Under the pieces are notes generated by a model that worked only from the letters and a program-made list of their open reading frames with translations, did no database searches and was not told the DNA's origin. The position numbers and the translations under genes are program-made. A stretch of 64,000 nt of DNA from Cytospora piceicola (taxonomy: Eukaryota > Ascomycota > Sordariomycetes > Diaporthales > Cytosporaceae), in assembly GCA_023375675.1 (NCBI GenBank), contig JALQBC010000020.1:124001-188000 (forward strand), read 5' to 3'. Positions 49,831-59,885 of this stretch are shown here, in pieces (the stretch's first letter is position 1; every line of letters begins with the position of its first letter).

Positions 49831-51135
49831 TATGTCCAGGTTGTGTGAGTTTGTGGTTGAGGAGTGTTGTATTAGGTAGGGATGACAGGCTTGGATGAGA
49901 GAGTCCCAGTATTTGGCAGATTTGGGCTTCTAGAACAGTGAGTATGTATGTACTTGGTAAGGATGTTCAGACGATGAAGAACGTTTAAAGGTTTTGTAGA
50001 CAAGTCGATGATGCTGTGGGCTGTATATTCTGCGAATGCCTGTCATATTGTCTTGGCTGGTTGGACATCAGTTTGTGTTAGGCCCACCGATCGATCTACG
50101 ATATCGAAGTCGCCGCCCTACGACGTCACCGCCGTGTTAGCTGTACGAGCCTAACGTGTGCTAGTCGAGCCCTTCTCCATGTCCAAATTGGGCTTGACCC
50201 CCTGATGATCCACTATAGTCGCTCCCGTTAGCTGAAGTGGTTACTTGATAGTTATGAAATATGTGCATGAAGCACTTAGTTTATGAATATACCTGGGTAT
50301 ATAAGTCGCCACACGCACACCTCATGGCTTACACGGCACAGATGATATATTTCGCAGAAACAACCTTGAAGCTTAAGACCCATTAGGTTGCAGATCAATA
50401 TTGCCGCACTGCTTAATTCAGCCTTATCACTATACGCCGCCTACGATTATTCGGATAAAAAATCGCAACAATGTCAACCGGTACCTAGGTACATATATTT
50501 CTTCATTCTCTGCTTTCGTGCGACACAACACTCTATCCAATCAGAAGTCACGAATTTTATTCCACCTTCTGCGACAGCAGTCTATAAATCCTATGAGAAA
50601 ACCATTTACTGTGAGTACCTGTAACCGCCGGGAAGTGGCAGCCAGGCAATATGGTCACTCAGGCGTACTGGTGATGAAGACGTAGGCAGTAATAGTACAT
50701 TCCAGACGTGGCTACTGAAAGCACTACAGACAGAGATTGAATCTTAGTGCGAGAATAGACATCCAGAACCCTTTGGGGCTCTCTAATGGAGAGGTTCTTT
50801 TATATAGTCGGCACCCCGTCGAGGCTCATCCGGAGGCCCTTCGCCGGGACACGTTCGGCGGCCCTTCGGCCCCGGGGCGGTACAATCGTCCTCCCCTCCA
50901 TGACGGCGGTCCGCCGCCGTGAATGTTCGGGGCCGTAGCCCATAGCCCAACGCTTTCGTGACGGTAGCGATTATCCCTCGCAACAAGAACCCATGCCACA
51001 TAGCTGCAATAATACACCAGAAGTTTCCAGTCAGTTGCTCTTCTACTGAACAGGCAACTACCCATTCGGGACATGGCATGCTCCTCTTCCTCCAGCCACT
51101 ACCGTCAGCCTTAAATCCCAGAGGATTAGACCGGC
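49831..51135. other. Intergenic interval, no gene recognised
   Basis: Start of the accessory region. Composition falls toward AT. An ACCTAGGT palindrome lies at about 50482, and a short GC-rich block with CCGCCG/GGCGGT hairpin potential at about 50815-50940. Open frames are short and without domains. Confidence 0.45.
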
Positions 51136-51525
51136 ATGGTCGCGTCGCCCGATCGGAGTCGTGGGACCCCCTTAGACGAGCATATGTACTGGAGCCAGGT
51201 CCTACGCGCCCCTGTCGCCTGCAAGCATTGCCTTTGCCTGAGGGACTTCACCGCTGAGTACATAATTCAGTGTTTGGATCTGACCGCCGAGGTAGAGTGC
51301 GTCATGTCCGAGGCTGTTTCGAGCCGGTACAGACGGTGCGCCGAGAAGCACAAGTCTCCGTGTAGCATAGTAGGTCCGACTATCCAGACTCCGTCGTGAC
51401 TGTTACTGACGTTTTCACACAGTCCGATCCATTCGTGGAGGGGCTGGCGGCCGATGTCTTTCTCGCCAAGGCCGTCCTCAAGGATATAATTAAGACCTCG
51501 GCACTGCCGACCCTCCCATAAGCCG
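51136..51525 (+). pseudogene. Fragment of a Cys-rich protein of unknown family, probably degraded
   Basis: An open frame of about 88 codons contains PVACKHCLCLRDFTAEYII, then QCLDLTAEVEC and finally RRCAEKHKSPC. This regularly spaced set of cysteines resembles a zinc-binding module. After a stop near 51399 the sequence continues, in another frame, with DPFVEGLAADVFLAKAVLKD up to about 51520. That run reads like the missing C-terminal helix of the same protein. Either an intron is present (a GTAGGT-like donor lies near 51370 and CACAG at about 51418) or the gene is frameshifted. No family could be named. Confidence 0.4.
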
Positions 51526-52487
51526 TCTAGTCCTGGTCAACATGGGTGCTAGCGGGGCTTGAATGGTTAGGAGCTTTCTGAGGATCTCCGAGACTGGCAT
51601 GAGCAAGTGGTTCATCCAATACGTTGTGAGATATATATTAAAGATTCTAGTAACTAGTAGTAATCGATATAATCAAGGAATACGAGGCCTAAAGGGTTAC
51701 CTGACTGCCGGCATGACAACCTACCTAATAACTATATATAGGGGCCTTTATTACCCTCAGGCTTACCACTCTACTTATTACCTCTAATATGTGGGACTTA
51801 CACCCATCTGCCTATTCAAATGTTATATTTATTGTTACCTCATCTCTCCCACTATTCTATATCGTGACCTTCGTACATACGATCCATTCGGAAATGGTAA
51901 GAAAGACGTAAGTACCCCACTATAAAGGTCCTATATTATCGGGTCCTGACAGCAGTGTATTACAGTGCCATCCAGAACCAAATGGTGCTGCGCCGACAGA
52001 ATCTCACGTCAACGTGGCCTCCACCAAACATCCCCCCTGTCGCCTAGGTTGCTGGATGGGTTGAAGACTGCGAGGCTCCGCCGCCTCTAATGCGAGCGCA
52101 AGCTGCTCCCACAACTGGTTGCGAGCGACCCACCTGGGCAGGATATCCTATGTGGTCCGCAGCTGTCCACGGGTCCTTGATCGAGGTCACTGATATTCTC
52201 AAAGCGGAATCCTTCCGAGGGTAACCTCCTCCCATGCTTGTACCGCGCACGATGGTGACCCTCGAGTTGCTTTCTGGTACCGGAATGACTAATTAGCAGG
52301 CTCCAAGGGCCTAGTGCCCACAATGAAGGGGTGTTCCGTGTATGATCGAGGGGTGTGCCGGGGATGTGAAAGGATGATACGCTGGTTACCGAGGAATGAA
52401 GGACCTATTATTGGGCAATGTATGGCTATGTAATGACTGGGGGATGACCACGGGATGTCCCGGGGATGTCGATGAGAAGCTGGGGTT
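51526..52487. other. AT-rich intergenic stretch, no gene recognised
   Basis: Low-GC sequence up to about 51,960 gives way to mixed composition. Nothing resembling a complete gene, RNA or mobile element was identified. Confidence 0.45.
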
Positions 52488-53500
52488 TCAGCTTGAGAGG
52501 TGATTACTGAAGATGCCGTGTAAATGGAAGGAGAATGCAGAGGGGTTTTGGCAGACGACGTGGGGAAGATGGGTGTTTTCGCAATGCTTTCTTGGTATGA
52601 TCGATAGTTTGCGATGCCTTTTTCTTTTCTCAGTTATGTAAATACCAACTGCGAGATATTCAAGTATCGGGGGCCTTTCCTTTCCGGCTACGTCGTCTAG
52701 GGTTCCCCTCATTCTTGTGGCCATTAGCTTCCGCGCATCGTCGTTTCTTTTCTATCTTTGGGAATGCTGATGTACGAAGCCTGGCATAGCTTTACTATCT
52801 TAGTGCGGTTTTTCGGCATATTGGTGAGATTGATCACGCGGAAAGGAGCCTGGAAATTGGGTTCTAGTCGAGTAAATAAGTCTAGCCCTTGACTCGTCAG
52901 GTATGGGAGGGAGTCGTTGTGTTCGAGAACATCAAGATGCTGATGGAATGCCTGAGTTTATTGGTCTTCCTGCTGTCGTGCTGAGATGAACTCCCTCCTG
53001 AATGGTGCAGTTTAGGTCTAAAGGGTCCTTCTTAAAGTTGACTGAGAAATCGAGAAACTCCTCCCAGTTGTAAAGACTGGGATTATTAATGTCCTCAAGG
53101 GGGTTAGACTTCAAATAGGAGCCCTCATGGTTTCGGCACTGCCCAGGTGGTCGTCTACGTTTTTGAGGGCGTGGATCACCTTGTCGTTATGAAGGGCATT
53201 CGATGGTGCCACATGTGCGCGTCGTAAGTCGTTCCGCTAAATGGCGTCTGCCAGTCTGGTGAATTGTGCAGCCTATGGGCAGTGGAGCGATCTTGCCCCC
53301 AGAGAGATCATTCACTCTGGGCTGTTGGTAAATGATAGAGGGTTGTATAGTGGGTGGTCGAGGTGGTTTGGCTTCGAATCGAGCCTGTGCTCGAGCCCGT
53401 CGTACTCTTGCCCTGAACGCGGCTTGTCATTCGATCTCGAGGACATCTGGTACATCACACCAATATTGGGCAGCTATGCGTCGATAGTCTGCTGCACAAT
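52488..53500 (-). pseudogene. Degraded or multi-exon unidentified coding block
   Basis: Several minus-strand segments have protein-like composition but lie in different frames: about 53214-53115 (HVAPSNALHNDKVIHALKNV), 53114-52932 (PSLYNWEEFLDFSVNFKKDP), 52951-52724 (FHQHLDVLEHNDSLPYLTSQ, then VINLTNMPKNRTKIVKLCQA) and 52724-52488. Some joins could be introns, since a CTCAG acceptor precedes 52951. Others look like frameshifts, because no clean chain from an ATG could be built. I do not recognise the family. The block lies head to head with the NLR gene, about 400 bp away. Confidence 0.35.
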
Positions 53501-53892
53501 TTAATTGTGATGCCAATCGGAGGGAAGTCGCTTGCATTGAAGGCTGACGTGGACTGCCTAGACAAGGGAAGCGTCTTCCGCACAGGGACTCCTTGGGTTG
53601 CACAGCGTCAACATATTCATTTTACCTGTACATGTGTCGTACTTTGCCCCAATCACAATACCTGACACCTGCGCCACTTTCTCAGCCCATTTACCTCACG
53701 GAAAAAGAGATAAGCGTAAGCCGAGGGTGTTCTGGTCTTTTCAAGATGTCGGGTTGAACTGTTCACCGTGGACGAGTGCATCTTTCTCACAACTTGATTT
53801 CTCAGACAACAGAAGCTACTGCCCTAGCCGCAGCCTGTGATCATCTGCGTTTTGTTATAACCTGACCTTATCTACCAAGAAATACAACGTAA

Positions 53893-56800
53893 ATGGGGAA
53901 ACTCAAATCAATTTTCGACCCCCTGCGGGAAAGACATCGTTCACCGAAACCGAGCGACAGCTCCGCACCGTTTCCAGATGGGGTAGAGGTTTTAAAAGAC
54001 TGTCCATATGCCACGGTCGACATTTGCTTTGTCCACGGTCTAACTGGGAACCGAGAGAGCACCTGGACTGCAGTTGGGCAGTCGACTCCCTGGCCGAAAG
54101 CCTTCCTCCCATCGATGCTCGACCGTGCTCGCATCCTCACTTACGGCTATGACGCTTATATCGTGGGGAAGTCGGTGGCGTCAGGGAACGGGCTGCTGGA
54201 CCACGCTGTCAACCTCCTAAACGACCTGACGACATATAGGAAGAGACATGATACAGCCTCTCGTCCTCTCATCTTCGTGGCCCACAGCCTAGGTGGCCTT
54301 GTTTGCAAAGTCGCTATCCTGCGATCGCGAAACCACGAGGAGACTCATCTCCGCGGCGTATTCGAATCTCTCAAAGGCATCATATTCCTGGGTACACCCC
54401 ATAAGGGAGCTTGGATGGCTAGGTGGGCTATGATCCCAGCATCGGCTCTTGGCCTTCTGAAGTCTACCAACAAGACCTTGCTGCAAGTCTTAGAGACATC
54501 GAGTCAGTATCTCGAGTACATCCAAGCCGAGTTCTTGGGTATGTTACGATATCAGCAAGAAATGAACCGGCGAATCGAGATCACATGCTTCTTCGAGGAG
54601 ATGCCTCTACCAGTGGCCGGGACGGTTGTATCTAAGGAATCCGCTACCTTGGAAGGTTACAGTCTGATGAGCATTCATGCCAACCACAGAGACATGGTGA
54701 AGTTTCCATCTATGGAGGAAAACGGGCTCACAAGGCTGGTTGGGGAGCTAACGAGATGGTCATCGGAAGTTGGTAAGCAGGTCCCGTAGGATCAGATAGT
54801 TCTTCACGAATACATTTAAGCTGATGGTTCGAAGTACCCCCAGAGCTCTCAAAAACCGTCTCGGATTGTTTGAAATCACTGTCCTTTCCGAACATGGACA
54901 GTCGTCATCATGATATCGACATTGCCGACCGCGACACCTGCGATTGGCTATTTCAACATCCAAAATTCAACAGCTGGGCCAAATGTGATCGAGGTCTGCT
55001 TTGGATAAAGGGAAAGCCGGGCTCAGGAAAGTCGACGCTGCTCAAGTATGCTCTCAACAACACTCAGCGTATTCATGGCATCGAGGAAAGTAGCATGATT
55101 CTGTCGTTTTTCTTCCATGATCGTGGCGATCAACTCCAAAAGACACCTCTTGGTCTCTTCCGGTCTCTGCTCCACCAGGTCCTCAAGCAAAGCCCTGGTG
55201 TCATGCAAGACCTCACGGACACCTTCGCAGAAAAGTGCAACCAGAAAGGGAAGCCCGGTGAAGCGTGGGAATGGCAGCAAGGAGAACTGCAACGGCTTTT
55301 TGAGTTGTCTCTTCCAAAAGTCCTCAAGAATTGTCCGGTCTGGTTGTTCATCGACGCATTGGATGAATGTGGCAAAGAAGAGGCCATTAAACTCATCCAG
55401 AAGCTCGAGTCTCTACTCAAAGGACTGTGGCCTCCGTCTGTTAACCACAAGACATTTCAGATCTTCCTCACCTGCCGTCATTACCCAGTTCTGAAACTGC
55501 ACGACGGGTCGGAGATATACCTTGAAAAAGAAAACAAGAACGACATTGAGACACATGTACGAGGCAGACTTTCCTCATCCCATTTGCCAAAAGAGCGCAA
55601 AAAAGTCCTGGGTACCATGATCATTGATCGTAGTGAGGGTATTTTCCTGTGGGCGAACCTTGTTGTGGAACATGTTTTGGAGCTTGAACGTCAGGGCAAA
55701 CCCTCGGACAGGATTCAAGCGACAGTTCAATCGATCCCCCAACAGCTGGACAATCTGTATCAGGCACTGATCCAAGGCATGGATTTGGAGTCTTTAAGAC
55801 TGGTCCAATGGATTTTCTTCGCCATACGACCATTGAGATTAGCCGAATTACAGTGGGCTCTTGCAGTTGGGGCCGATGGTCCACATTCATCATTGCGCCA
55901 ATGTCTAGGAAGCGACGATGAGAATGACACCAACAAGATGGTAAGGCGAGTCCAGACGCTCAGCTGCGGTCTCGCCGAGGTCGCCTCAGGGGAACGGGTC
56001 CAGTTCATACACCAGACGGTCAAAGACTTCTTTATTGAGAAAGGCCTCTCTGTTCTAAGCCGCGGCTTGGAATCGTCCGATGTGTACTCGACTGATGAGG
56101 TAATACGGATGTCCCACTTTCAACTATTTAGGACCTGCATACGCTACTTGAAGATGGAGGAGATTGACGAAGACGCGGACCTCAGAGAGGAACATTTCCC
56201 CTTTCTGGATTATGCCGCAGACTCATGGATAGATCACGCCAGACAGAGCGATGGAAAAGGAGCCTTCCCTGAAGAATTTTTGGAGTCCTTTTCATGGCCA
56301 TCAAATCATCTTGTGGAACTATGGGTGCGTTTTATAAACAAACAGGAACTGGAATACCGGTTTTCAACAGAGGAAACCTATCTAGTGCACATTCTGTCGA
56401 GCTCCCAGATTGTAGGGCCGCTAAGGGTCGTTTTGGCGAAAGCAGATGAGATGGGCGACGACATCGACAGGAGGGATGGGCGTGGTCGGACGCCGTTGTC
56501 ACACGCGGCGATGATGGGGCACGAGACAGCCGTCGAGCTGCTCCTCGACACGGGCAAGGTGGAAATTAACTCCAAGGATAATGACGATAACTCACCTTTA
56601 TTATGGGCAGCGGCAAATGGAAGAGATGGGGTTGTAAGGCTGCTTCTTGGCACGGGAAAGGCGGATATTAATTCAACGGACAATGACGGNNNNNNNNNNN
56701 NNNNNNNNNNNNNNNNNNNNNNNNNNNNNNNNNNNNNNNNNNNNNNNNNNNNNNNNNNNNNNNNNNNNNNNNNNNNNNNNNNNNNNNGGTCGGTCACCTT

Positions 56801-57069
56801 TATCATGGGCAGCGGCAAATGGAAGAGATGGGGTTGTAAGGCTGCTCCTCGACACGGGAAAGGCGGATGTTAATTTAAAGGATAAACTCGGTCGGTCACC
56901 TTTATCATGGGCAGCGGCAAATGGAAGAGATGGGGTTGTAAGGCTGCTCCTCGACACGGGAAAGGCGGATGTTAATTTAAAGGATAAACTCGGTCGGTCA
57001 CCTTTATTATGGGCAGCGGGAAATGGAAGAGATGGGGTTGTGAAGCTTCTTCAAAGCGCTCTTGATTAG
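53893..57069 (+). CDS. NLR-like STAND receptor: SesB-type hydrolase, NACHT, ankyrin repeats
   Basis: Two exons, 53893-54772 and 54844-57069 (71-nt intron, codon G|AG). The N-terminal domain is an alpha/beta hydrolase (DICFVHGLTGNRESTW; nucleophile in FVAHSLGGLV, Ser about 132; IIFLGTPHKGAWMARW; a late IHANHRDMV His), as in SesB-type effector domains. The NACHT-type NTPase has Walker A GKPGSGKST at about 350-358, Walker B WLFIDALDE near 460 and the downstream FIHQTVKDFF motif. From about residue 841 ankyrin repeats of 34 residues run to the stop. The frame breaks only at the assembly gap 56690-56787, which is 2 nt short of one repeat unit. Fungal proteins of this layout are thought to sense non-self and trigger incompatibility or immune-like responses. 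The ligand here is unknown. Confidence 0.88.
56484..57066 (+). repeat. Ankyrin-encoding 102-nt tandem repeats, nearly identical copies
   Basis: Units begin at 56484, 56586, 56688 (runs into the gap), 56788, 56890 and 56992. The copies at 56788 and 56890 are identical over the full 102 nt, the last differs by a handful of bases until its truncated end, and the first is clearly diverged. Each unit encodes 34 residues of the type SPLSWAAANGRDGVVRLLLD. Such internal sameness points to recent unit duplication or concerted evolution. Confidence 0.92.
56690..56787. other. Assembly gap (98 N) inside the ankyrin array
   Basis: The run of N replaces most of a repeat unit. From the unit start at 56688 to the next at 56788 is 100 nt, whereas the period is 102. 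One hundred N would restore the frame with exactly one unit, and further whole units could also be missing. The apparent frameshift is therefore best explained by gap-size error. Confidence 0.95.
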
Positions 57070-57445
57070 GCAGAGAAAGTACTGCGGGGGGTTTATATAT
57101 AGATCCTCGTGGCTTCTAGGACATAAAAGGAATGGAATCCGTGTCTGTGTCTTAGAAGTCCGAATCAATCCTGTGACGCAAAAACGGAACCACTATTGCT
57201 GTGTGTTATCGACCATTTGTGCCGTGACAAATCCTTAACAAACTAGGCGACACCGAGCACTTAACAGCCATATATAATAGTCATAATAGTAGCTATTCGA
57301 TCTAACTACTAGTCCCATATGCCTAGGAGGTAGGACTCAGCCATCCACAAGGCTGTGGTCGATGGTGCAGTTCCTGAAACTCCTTACCCTTTTCAATCCT
57401 CTTATACATAAGTCTTGCCAATTGACTTGATATCAACCATCAGTC
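57070..57445. other. Short intergenic stretch after the NLR gene
   Basis: About 375 bp of mostly AT-leaning sequence with no recognised gene. It may hold the NLR 3' UTR and the former promoter of the kinase-like pseudogene. Confidence 0.45.
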
Positions 57446-58363
57446 ATGCTGACAGGGACAAAGATCATATCGGCCGAGTCCTCCGGAATATCTGCCTGGA
57501 CAAAAACGGCCAAGGTCTCGGTACTCCTGCCAGACGGAAGCTGAGCCAGGTACTTAGGTACTTTCTCAGCCTGCAACGGGACAGGACAGAGTGCTCGGGC
57601 TCTAACTCAAGGCGAGTTTCATTTGGCAACCAGCATCAACAGGATTGTGCCTGGATTCGTTCCGGAATCAATCGGCTGGGGCGATTACCACGACGGCGAG
57701 AGAAAGGTATAGTCTCCTTCTTTTTCTTTCATTCTCATTATGGGAGGGTGGATGTTCTATGATATGGACTTCTCTACACCCCCGGAGCCCGAGCAATTTG
57801 TGTCATTGGTCACGGAGCCCTACAAAGAAGGGACATGCCCAAGTGGCAAGTTCGGGTTCCCTGTCCCTGTTGTGTGTAGTCAAGAAAGGACTGTGAAGTG
57901 GGAGCAAAGTTGGGCGAGCTCATTTGCCCACCAGCTGGAAGACGTGGTCAAATATGATAACGAGACGAACAGCCCATGGGCTGAACTTGATGCTGCTTGT
58001 AAGCAGCTTATTGACGCCGTAATTCCACGGCTTCTGGAGGCATTGCAGTCCGACGGCAGAGACATTATGCCTACTCTTAGCCACGGCGACCTTTGGGAGA
58101 GAAACATTGGTATCGACATGCAAACAGGTAATATCCTTGTGTTCGACGCCGGGTGTACATATGCCCAAAATGAGATGGAGTTTGGGACGATTAGTCTCTC
58201 CTAAGCTATCCTGGATTGCAAAATATTCGAAACCACCCTGTTCCTAATATTTGGATTGCAGTGGAAATGCTCGTGGGCGTTTTGATTCAATTCGCCTGTA
58301 TACATGAGCCTCTATCAACGCGAGACAGAGCCCCTAAAACCCGCTCCACTTTTAAATACATAA
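57446..58363 (+). pseudogene. Decayed fructosamine/ketosamine-3-kinase-like gene
   Basis: Conserved pieces run in order: TKIISAESSGISAWTKTAKV and LLPDGS, an in-frame TGA at 57542, GEFHLATSINRIVPGFVPES, a short intron-like stretch after 57711, then FYDMDFSTPPEPEQFVSLV, CPSGKFGFPVPVVC, the catalytic loop LSHGDLWERNIGID and the metal-binding ILVFDAG. The last exon would need a donor after GGGACG (58189), where the sequence is ATTAGT instead of GTTAGT. It resumes after GATTGCAG with WKCSWAF, a second in-frame TGA at 58283, and FNSPVYMSLYQRE before ending early. Intact relatives phosphorylate protein-bound ketosamines or other small substrates. The lesions are all explainable as C-to-T or G-to-A changes. 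A functional protein is unlikely, though a short spliced form cannot be excluded. Confidence 0.65.
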
Positions 58364-58661
58364 GTACATTACTGCAGTAGTGGAGTCATGCCATTTGTTG
58401 AGACGCTGTTGGTAAATCTCCTTGCGGCGTGTGATGCTGTGCCACGCATTTCGAGGAGCTGTTGGTATCGTTCGGCACGAGTTATTTCAGTTGGCTCGCG
58501 CATAGTGATGTCCCGAGGTGATTACGACTACAATCCCAGGATGTTACGCTAATGCAACTGTTGGCAAAAAAGTCGAATGATGTACTCCCTTGTCTTTTGC
58601 AATGCAGTGATGCAACCTGCTGAAGTACTACGAAAGACTCCAGGTACTTGGTACATGTCAA
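58364..58661. other. Intergenic stretch, nothing recognised
   Basis: About 300 bp between the kinase-like pseudogene and the dehydrogenase. It contains a 54-codon ATG frame at 58388-58552 without recognisable features. Confidence 0.4.
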
Positions 58662-59885
58662 ATGGTGGCCCACCTGAAGAGGCTGGGCAACCACATGTAT
58701 TTTCTGTTTGACCCAAGAGTGTGGGACGCGCCAGGAAGCAAACACTTGACGCATGATCTAGCATTCCAGCTGTTCTTCGTTTTTACAGCCGGTCTAAAGT
58801 CCAATCTCAGCAAGATTATCTACCAAGACTTTCGATTCAGCCAAGCCATCATCATTTCGGTCTCGTTGTACGCATACTGGACGCAATTCTTTCCCCCTCG
58901 CAACAGCGCACCGGTTACCGAGGCCAACTTACCCAGCCAGGCCGGGAAGGTTTTTATTGTGACAGGTGGATCGTCCGGTCTGGGTTATGAACTCTCACGT
59001 ATCCTCTACGGTGCCGGTGGCAAGGTCTATATCCTCACGCGGACAAAGGAGAATGCCGACGATGCTATAACCCGCATCAAAGCACATTACGAAGGACGTG
59101 GAGACGCGGCGGAGGGAATACACAGAGGCAGTCTACACTTCATACCTATGGACCTGATGGATTTTGCCACTGTCAAGCTAGCTGCGCAGCAATTCCTTGA
59201 TTGTGAGGGAGGAGAGGGCGGCAGACTCGACGTCCTGTTCAACAACGCAGGCACGGGCGCCTGGAAGAATGCTCCAACGTCCCAGCAGGGTCATGAGTAC
59301 CACTTCACCGTTAATTCCCTAGGATCTTTCTTGCTCACCCGCCTTCTCATGCCTATGCTCTCCAAAACGGCGGCGCAAGGACCTCGTGGCAGTGTCCGGG
59401 TCGTCTGGCCGGCGTCCTGCCTGGTAGAGATGATGAGCCCTAAGACCGGGATACGAAAGGAATTCCTACAGGATCCCGCCTCTGTTAAGGACGAGAACGA
59501 ACTCTACAGCTCCTCCAAGACAGCCAACTGGTTCCTGGCATCAGAGTTCGCTCGCCGCCAATCCGACGTTCTTCATATCGCGGGAAACCCTGGAAATTAT
59601 CTCACAAACATTTGGCGACATACCCCATCTTTGCTCTTCTATATACTTTGGCCAATCCTCAGGGACCCTATTCACGGCGCCGAGACTTATCTATGGATGG
59701 CTTTCTCTGAGTCGGTAACTCTTGAGGAAGCGGCCGTGGGTCGCTATGCTATTTGTGATGGGAGATGGCACCCTGGGCAGAGAGAGGATCTACTGTTAGC
59801 ACTTCGCGGGGAGGAAGACGGCGGGTCTGGACGGGCAATGGGGTACTTTGACTGGTGTGAGGAGAAAGTGAAGGACTTTGTATAA
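58662..59885 (+). CDS. Short-chain dehydrogenase/reductase (retinol dehydrogenase/WWOX-like)
   Basis: Single-exon frame of 407 residues. The classical SDR core begins at about residue 95. It has the NAD(P)-binding TGGSSGLG, the NNAGTGAWKN motif, a catalytic Ser in VVWPAS, and the Tyr-x-x-x-Lys pair in LYSSSKTANWFL, followed by NPGNYLTNIWRHTP. This pattern matches the fungal oxidoreductases often annotated as retinol dehydrogenase-like. The substrate is unknown. Most relatives start shortly before the SLYAYWTQFFPP-like segment, so the first 65 or so residues, including FQLFFVFTAGLK, are unusual. They may be genuine, a misread 5' region or part of an unspliced intron. There is no ATG nearer the core, so I kept the first one. 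Confidence 0.8.
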   Translation: MVAHLKRLGNHMYFLFDPRVWDAPGSKHLTHDLAFQLFFVFTAGLKSNLSKIIYQDFRFSQAIIISVSLYAYWTQFFPPRNSAPVTEANLPSQAGKVFIVTGGSSGLGYELSRILYGAGGKVYILTRTKENADDAITRIKAHYEGRGDAAEGIHRGSLHFIPMDLMDFATVKLAAQQFLDCEGGEGGRLDVLFNNAGTGAWKNAPTSQQGHEYHFTVNSLGSFLLTRLLMPMLSKTAAQGPRGSVRVVWPASCLVEMMSPKTGIRKEFLQDPASVKDENELYSSSKTANWFLASEFARRQSDVLHIAGNPGNYLTNIWRHTPSLLFYILWPILRDPIHGAETYLWMAFSESVTLEEAAVGRYAICDGRWHPGQREDLLLALRGEEDGGSGRAMGYFDWCEEKVKDFV

